Assembly: GCA_036388475.1 (NCBI GenBank) | Contig: DASVRT010000074.1 | Span: forward strand, 97,563 to 161,562 | DNA from: JALZHR01 sp036388475 | Lineage (GTDB): Bacteria > Acidobacteriota > Blastocatellia > Pyrinomonadales > Pyrinomonadaceae | Direction of reading: 5' to 3' | Length of the DNA stretch: 64,000 nucleotides | Shown: positions 60,337 through 64,000 of the stretch, piece after piece | Position numbering within the stretch: the first letter of the stretch is position 1 | How the letters are laid out: each line of letters begins with the position of its first letter | Made by a program: the position numbers and the translations under genes | Notes under the pieces: generated by a model | The model's database searches: none | Seen by the model: only the letters and a program-made list of their open reading frames with translations | Told to the model about the DNA's origin: nothing

Positions 60337-61118
60337 AAGCGACATTGATAACGGGCGCGTCGGGCGGCATCGGCGAGGCGTTTGCGCGGCGGCTGGCGCG
60401 GGAAAAACACAATCTGGTGCTGGCGGCGCGCTCCGAGAAAAAGCTTCACGAGCTTTGCGACGAATTGATGCTCAGACATCAAATCACGGCGCATTACGTC
60501 GCCGTCGATTTGACCGAATTCGAAGCCGACCGCCGCCTTTTTGAGGAAACCGAGCGGCACAATTTCGAGATTGACTGGCTCGTCAACAACGCCGGTTTCG
60601 GCTCGATGGGCGATTTTGCAAATCTGGAACTCGAAAACGAGCTGCAAATGATTAGCCTCAACATAATGGCGCTCGTCGCCTTGACGCACCGCTACCTGCA
60701 AAAAATGCGCGCGCGCCGAAGCGGAGCGATTATCAACGTTTCCTCGTCGGCGGGTTTTCAACCGATTCCGTTTATGGCGACTTACGCGGCGACCAAAGCC
60801 TTCGTCACATCTTTTTCCGAAGCGCTCGCCGAAGAAAACCGTCCATTCGGCATCACCGTCACGGCGCTTTGTCCGGGACCGACGGACACGAATTTTTTCG
60901 CCGTCGCCAATGCCAAGCCGCTTCAGATGAAAGGAATGCAGACGCCGGAAGAAGTCGTCGAAACGGCTTTAAGCGCGGCGCGGCGCGGGCGCGCCAGCGT
61001 AGTTTCCGGCTGGACGAATTATATCGGCTCGGTGCTCGGAACGTTTGTGCCGAACGCGGTCGTCACGCGCGCCATCGGCGGCGTTCTGCGCCCGCAGGTC
61101 GAGAAGGAAAAGAAGTAA
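60333..61118 (+). CDS. Short-chain dehydrogenase/reductase
   Basis: 261-residue SDR with the cofactor loop TGASGGIGEAF (8-16), NNAGFGS near 86-91, and the catalytic serine/Tyr/Lys set (INVSSSAGF, Y151-A-A-T-K155). The absence of an acidic residue after the second strand (AARSEKK) suggests NADP(H). The C-terminal LCPGPTDTNFF and membrane-like tail (IGSVLGTFVPN) resemble DltE/YqjQ-like SDRs. Substrate unknown. Confidence 0.88.
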   Translation: MKATLITGASGGIGEAFARRLAREKHNLVLAARSEKKLHELCDELMLRHQITAHYVAVDLTEFEADRRLFEETERHNFEIDWLVNNAGFGSMGDFANLELENELQMISLNIMALVALTHRYLQKMRARRSGAIINVSSSAGFQPIPFMATYAATKAFVTSFSEALAEENRPFGITVTALCPGPTDTNFFAVANAKPLQMKGMQTPEEVVETALSAARRGRASVVSGWTNYIGSVLGTFVPNAVVTRAIGGVLRPQVEKEKK

Positions 61119-61195
61119 AAAGTAAAAAGGCAAAAGCCGAAACTAAAATCGAATATTATCTATCTGTCTCTTACTTTCGCCTTTTTACTTTTGCC
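61113..61195. repeat. Inverted repeat of AAAGTAAAA words
   Basis: AAGTAAAAAGTAAAAAGGC (from 61113) faces GCCTTTTTACTTTTGCC (to 61195), imperfect; same word family as 26361-26408. Confidence 0.7.
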
Positions 61196-61250
61196 CTAAA
61201 CTCCTTTGCGTCCTTGCTTCTTTGCGCCTCGGCGTTAAATAATTTTATTA

Positions 61251-62333
61251 ATGAAAGCGGAAAGAATTTTTAATTTCAGCGCCGGTCCCGCCGTTTTGCC
61301 GGCGGAAGTTCTGGAAAAAGCGCAGAGCGAATTGCTTTCGCTCGGCGGCATCGGGATGAGCGTGATGGAAATCAGTCATCGGTCGAAGCATTTCGAGCCG
61401 GTTCTGGAAAGCGCGCGGGCGGGCATCAGAGAGCTTTTGAGCGTTCCCGACAACTACCGGATTTTGTTTCTGCAAGGCGGCGCGTCGCTTCAATTTTCGA
61501 TGATTCCGATGAATTTTCTCAAAAATTCCGCCGATTACATCGTCACCGGCGCGTGGGGCGGCAAAGCCGTCAGGGAAGCGAAAAAGTGCGGCAAGGTCGG
61601 AACGATTTTTTCCGGCGAAGAAACCGGCTTTAAATCGGTTCCCGCGCAGGACGAATTGAATTTTTCGCCTGACGCCGATTACGTTCATTACACTTCGAAC
61701 GAGACGATTGAAGGCGTCGAGTTCAAATATGAACCGGACGGCAAAGGCGCGCCGGTCGTCTGCGATGCTTCGTCGAATATTCTGTCGAAACCGTTTGACG
61801 TTTCCAAATATGCTTTGATTTACGCCGGAGCGCAGAAAAATATGGGTCCGAGCGGCGTTACATTGGTCATTATCCGCGACGATTTGCTGGAAAAAGTTCC
61901 CGAAAATCAACATTCGATGCTCGATTATCGCGCGCTCGCCGAAAACGATTCGATGCTGAACACGCCGAATACCTGGGGAATTTACATCGTCGCGCTGGTT
62001 TGCGAATGGCTGAAGGCGAAAGGCGGCGTCGAAGCGATGCAGAAATTGAACGAGGAAAAAGCGAAAATTCTTTACGACGCGATTGACGCCAGCGACGGCT
62101 TTTACCAGGGTCACGCCGACCGAAACGCGCGCTCGCTGATGAACGTCACGTTTCACCTGCCTTCGGACGATTTGACCGAAAAATTCTGCGCGCAAGCGAC
62201 GGCGCAAAAACTGGATGGTTTAAAAGGACACCGCAGCGTCGGCGGCATTCGCGCTTCGATTTATAACGCTTTTCCAAAAGAAGGCGTGGAAAAACTGGTC
62301 GAGTTTATGCGCGACTTCGCGCAGAAGAATTAA
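61251..62333 (+). CDS. serC: Phosphoserine aminotransferase
   Basis: 360-residue class V PLP aminotransferase for serine (and possibly pyridoxine) biosynthesis. It begins FNFSAGPAVLPAEVL, has GMSVMEISHRSKHFEPV, LFLQGGASLQFSMIPMN, the PLP lysine K196 in YAGAQKNMGPSG, and the C-terminal GHRSVGGIRASIYNAFP motif. Length is exact for SerC. No serA or serB in the window. Confidence 0.95.
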   Translation: MKAERIFNFSAGPAVLPAEVLEKAQSELLSLGGIGMSVMEISHRSKHFEPVLESARAGIRELLSVPDNYRILFLQGGASLQFSMIPMNFLKNSADYIVTGAWGGKAVREAKKCGKVGTIFSGEETGFKSVPAQDELNFSPDADYVHYTSNETIEGVEFKYEPDGKGAPVVCDASSNILSKPFDVSKYALIYAGAQKNMGPSGVTLVIIRDDLLEKVPENQHSMLDYRALAENDSMLNTPNTWGIYIVALVCEWLKAKGGVEAMQKLNEEKAKILYDAIDASDGFYQGHADRNARSLMNVTFHLPSDDLTEKFCAQATAQKLDGLKGHRSVGGIRASIYNAFPKEGVEKLVEFMRDFAQKN

Positions 62334-62390
62334 TTTGCCACTTGTAATTTGGATTCAACAAACGCGAAAAAGAAATGTATATTCTTATTT

Positions 62391-63443
62391 ATGAGAAAAT
62401 CAGTCTTTTTCGTTTTTATTTTTGTCATACTCGTTTTTTCTGCCATCGCTTCTGCTCAAAATAATTCTTTGACCGTCGAGGGCGAAAAGCATCTGCAAAA
62501 CGTCAGGCAATTGACTTTCGGCGGCGAAAACGCCGAGGCGTATTTTTCGTTTGACGGCAGGCAGTTGATTTTTCAGTCGAAACGCGACAACCGCGCCTGC
62601 GACCAGATTTATGCGATGAACGCCGACGGCTCAAACGTGCGGATGGTTTCCAACGGCGAAGGTCGCACGACGTGTTCGTATTTTTTCAAAGGCGGCAAAA
62701 AGGTTTTATACGCTTCGACTTTCGGCGGCAAAAAAGAATGCCCGCCGAATCCCGATTATTCAAAAGGCTACGTCTGGGCGATTTATCCCGATTACGACAT
62801 TTACACTTCAAAACCGGACGGAAGCGGTATCAAGCCCCTGACGCGGACGAAAGGCTACGACGCGGAAGCGACCGTTTCGGCAGACGGCAAAAAAATCGTT
62901 TTTACTTCAATGCGCGACGGCGATTTGGATTTATATTCGATGGACGCCGGCGGCAAAAACGTGAAGCGTTTGACGACGGAATTAGGCTACGACGGCGGCG
63001 CGTTTTTCTCGCCCGACGGCACTAAAATCGTCTATCGCTCATATCATCCGAAATCGGAAACGGAGATTGCGCGCTACAAGCAGAGACTTTCGGAAGATTT
63101 AATCGAGCCGAACAATTTTGAAGTCTGGGTAATGAACGCCGACGGCACGAATAAGCGGCAAATCACCAGGCTCGGCGCGGCTTCTTTTGCGCCGTTTTTC
63201 ACGCCCGACGGCAAGCGCATTATTTTCTGCACAAACTATTTTGCGACCGACGCGCGCAAGCGAAATTTCGATTTGGCTTTGATAAACGCGGACGGAAGCA
63301 ATCTGGAAAGAGTCACTTACAGCGAAGTTTTCGACGGCTTCCCGATGTTTTCGCCTGACGGCAAAAAACTCGTTTTCGCCTCGAACAGAAACGCGGCGCG
63401 AGCAGGCGACACGAATGTTTTTATCGCCGATTGGGTTGATTAA
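62391..63443 (+). CDS. TolB-like PD40 beta-propeller, exported
   Basis: 350-residue exported protein; start at ATG 62391 (MRKSVFFVFIF) gives a signal peptide ending AIASAQ; a TTG 14 codons earlier is less likely. Repeated PD40/TolB motifs: FSFDGRQLIFQSKRDN, VSADGKKIVFTSMRDG, FSPDGTKIVYRSYH, FTPDGKRIIFCTNY, FSPDGKKLVFASNRN. No peptidase domain. Possibly periplasmic scaffold or binding protein. Followed six bases later by the next gene. Confidence 0.85.
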   Translation: MRKSVFFVFIFVILVFSAIASAQNNSLTVEGEKHLQNVRQLTFGGENAEAYFSFDGRQLIFQSKRDNRACDQIYAMNADGSNVRMVSNGEGRTTCSYFFKGGKKVLYASTFGGKKECPPNPDYSKGYVWAIYPDYDIYTSKPDGSGIKPLTRTKGYDAEATVSADGKKIVFTSMRDGDLDLYSMDAGGKNVKRLTTELGYDGGAFFSPDGTKIVYRSYHPKSETEIARYKQRLSEDLIEPNNFEVWVMNADGTNKRQITRLGAASFAPFFTPDGKRIIFCTNYFATDARKRNFDLALINADGSNLERVTYSEVFDGFPMFSPDGKKLVFASNRNAARAGDTNVFIADWVD

Positions 63444-63449
63444 GAAATT

Positions 63450-63920
63450 ATGAAACCGGCATTTTCAGCTCTGATTTTTTGTTTTCTGTCTAGCGTCTCG
63501 GCTTTTTCCCAAGAGACACAAATATTCGATAGTTTCGGCGACATTAATTGCGAAGATTATCTGAGCAGAATGGATAACGCCATCCGTCAGGCGCGGCAAA
63601 ACCCGTCGTTGACGGTTTACGTGTTAATTTATGAAGGTAAAGAAACAAGATATAACAGCCGTAAAAAGAAAATGGAATTTGGGTTGCCGGCGTACGGCTC
63701 GGCGGAAGCGAAAATTCGCTCGATAAAAAAATACCTGTTACTCAGGAAACTTCCGGTCAAAAGATTTGCGTTTGTGAAAGCCGGATTTCGCGGCGACGCG
63801 GCGGTTGAAATCTGGACTGTGACAAACGGCGCAACGCCGCCGAAACCGACTCCGACGGTAACGAAAATGAAGTATCGAAAAGGAAAAGCGTATGGATTTT
63901 GCACCGATTGTTGTTTATGA
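63450..63920 (+). CDS. Small secreted hypothetical protein, copy 1
   Basis: 156-residue exported protein; signal peptide 1-21 (ending AFSQ). A conserved-looking core (DINCEDYLSRMDNAIRQARQNP, VLIYEGKE, YLLLRKLPVKRFAFVKAGFRG, VEIWTV) suggests a small alpha/beta domain of unknown role, and the tail ends YGFCTDCC. The next gene overlaps by four bases (ATGA) and starts with a similar signal peptide. Confidence 0.7.
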   Translation: MKPAFSALIFCFLSSVSAFSQETQIFDSFGDINCEDYLSRMDNAIRQARQNPSLTVYVLIYEGKETRYNSRKKKMEFGLPAYGSAEAKIRSIKKYLLLRKLPVKRFAFVKAGFRGDAAVEIWTVTNGATPPKPTPTVTKMKYRKGKAYGFCTDCCL

Positions 63921-64000
63921 TGAAAAGGCAATTTTTTAGTTTTTTAATTTTAATCTCATTTGTATTCGGCGTTTCGGCGCAAAAGGCGCAAGTCGCCAAG
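63917..64000 (+). CDS. Exported protein, 3'-truncated by window end
   Basis: First 28 residues only: a signal peptide (MKRQFFSFLILISFVFGVSAQ) and start of the mature part. The ATG at 63917 overlaps the preceding stop by four bases (ATGA); ATG 63920 is the alternative. Probably the partner or paralog of the preceding small secreted protein, but the mature sequence is missing. Confidence 0.7.
   Translation, partial: MMKRQFFSFLILISFVFGVSAQKAQVAK

Noticed and set aside
61248..62207. 319-residue minus-strand ORF
   Set aside because: Antisense to serC; Arg/Phe/Val-rich shadow with no start signal.
1..64000. tRNA or rRNA genes, insertion sequences, attachment sites
   Set aside because: No cloverleaf-like runs, rRNA-like blocks, transposase motifs or flanking duplications were found by eye; a covariance-model scan would settle short RNA genes.

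Overview
The window looks like part of an Acidobacteriota chromosome, most plausibly class Blastocatellia. This is inferred from gene content rather than a marker gene: an Oar-type TonB-dependent receptor with an N-terminal carboxypeptidase-like domain, two VWFA proteins of the type common in Acidobacteria, a two-domain M16 peptidase, an ArsS-type radical SAM locus and several conserved acidobacterial unknowns. No rRNA, tRNA, CRISPR array, insertion sequence or phage gene was seen.

Layout. 1-7.5 kb: a pyruvate (or branched-chain) dehydrogenase set, E1-alpha (cut by the window start), E1-beta and E2, all on + but interrupted by small membrane, TPR and PH-like genes. 8-10.2 kb: an OmpA-family protein and a VWFA protein. 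10.3-13.7 kb (minus): a Cys-rich membrane protein, NAD synthetase, a 32-residue signal-peptide ORF and a receiver/RsbW-like protein. 13.8-17.2 kb: a DUF374 acyltransferase, a zinc-ribbon protein, heme A synthase, TlyA and a DUF5522 protein. 17.2-20.2 kb: divergent arsR / arsI, then a transsulfuration PLP enzyme and endonuclease III. 20.4-26.3 kb: a Spy-like protein, DXS, a DsbA/VKOR pair and an ECF sigma/anti-sigma pair. 26.5-32.3 kb: M16 peptidase, VanX, small proteins and a PilZ protein. 33-37.4 kb: TonB-dependent receptor and a GT4 glycosyltransferase. 37.4-40.1 kb: an arsenosugar-type locus (TIGR04282-like transferase, frameshifted DinB gene, CxxC peroxidase-like protein, ArsS). 40.3-46.8 kb: amidohydrolase, VWFA protein, dienelactone hydrolase, purE/purK and an unknown secreted protein. 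47-53.7 kb: monomeric isocitrate dehydrogenase, pterin dehydratase, paired lipoproteins and DUF1015. 53.8-57.6 kb: a second sigma/anti-sigma pair, Kelch and intradiol dioxygenase-like genes. 57.7-64 kb: two GNATs, alpha/beta hydrolase, HEAGH membrane protein, SDR, serC, a TolB-like protein and small secreted proteins.

The most unusual material is between genes. Three intergenic regions (about 5.3-5.5, 21.2 and 40.15-40.3 kb) carry degenerate arrays with a strict 21-nt period. In two of them the minus strand is open across the array and would encode heptapeptide repeats; the third is open across only part of it. Separately, more than a dozen intergenic regions hold inverted repeats whose arms are built from short repeated words, with the word family differing between sites. 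The arsenic genes also stand out: ArsR and ArsI share a C-terminal CC-[SA]-P...PV-[ST]-I-x-R motif, and ArsI has extra vicinal cysteine pairs.
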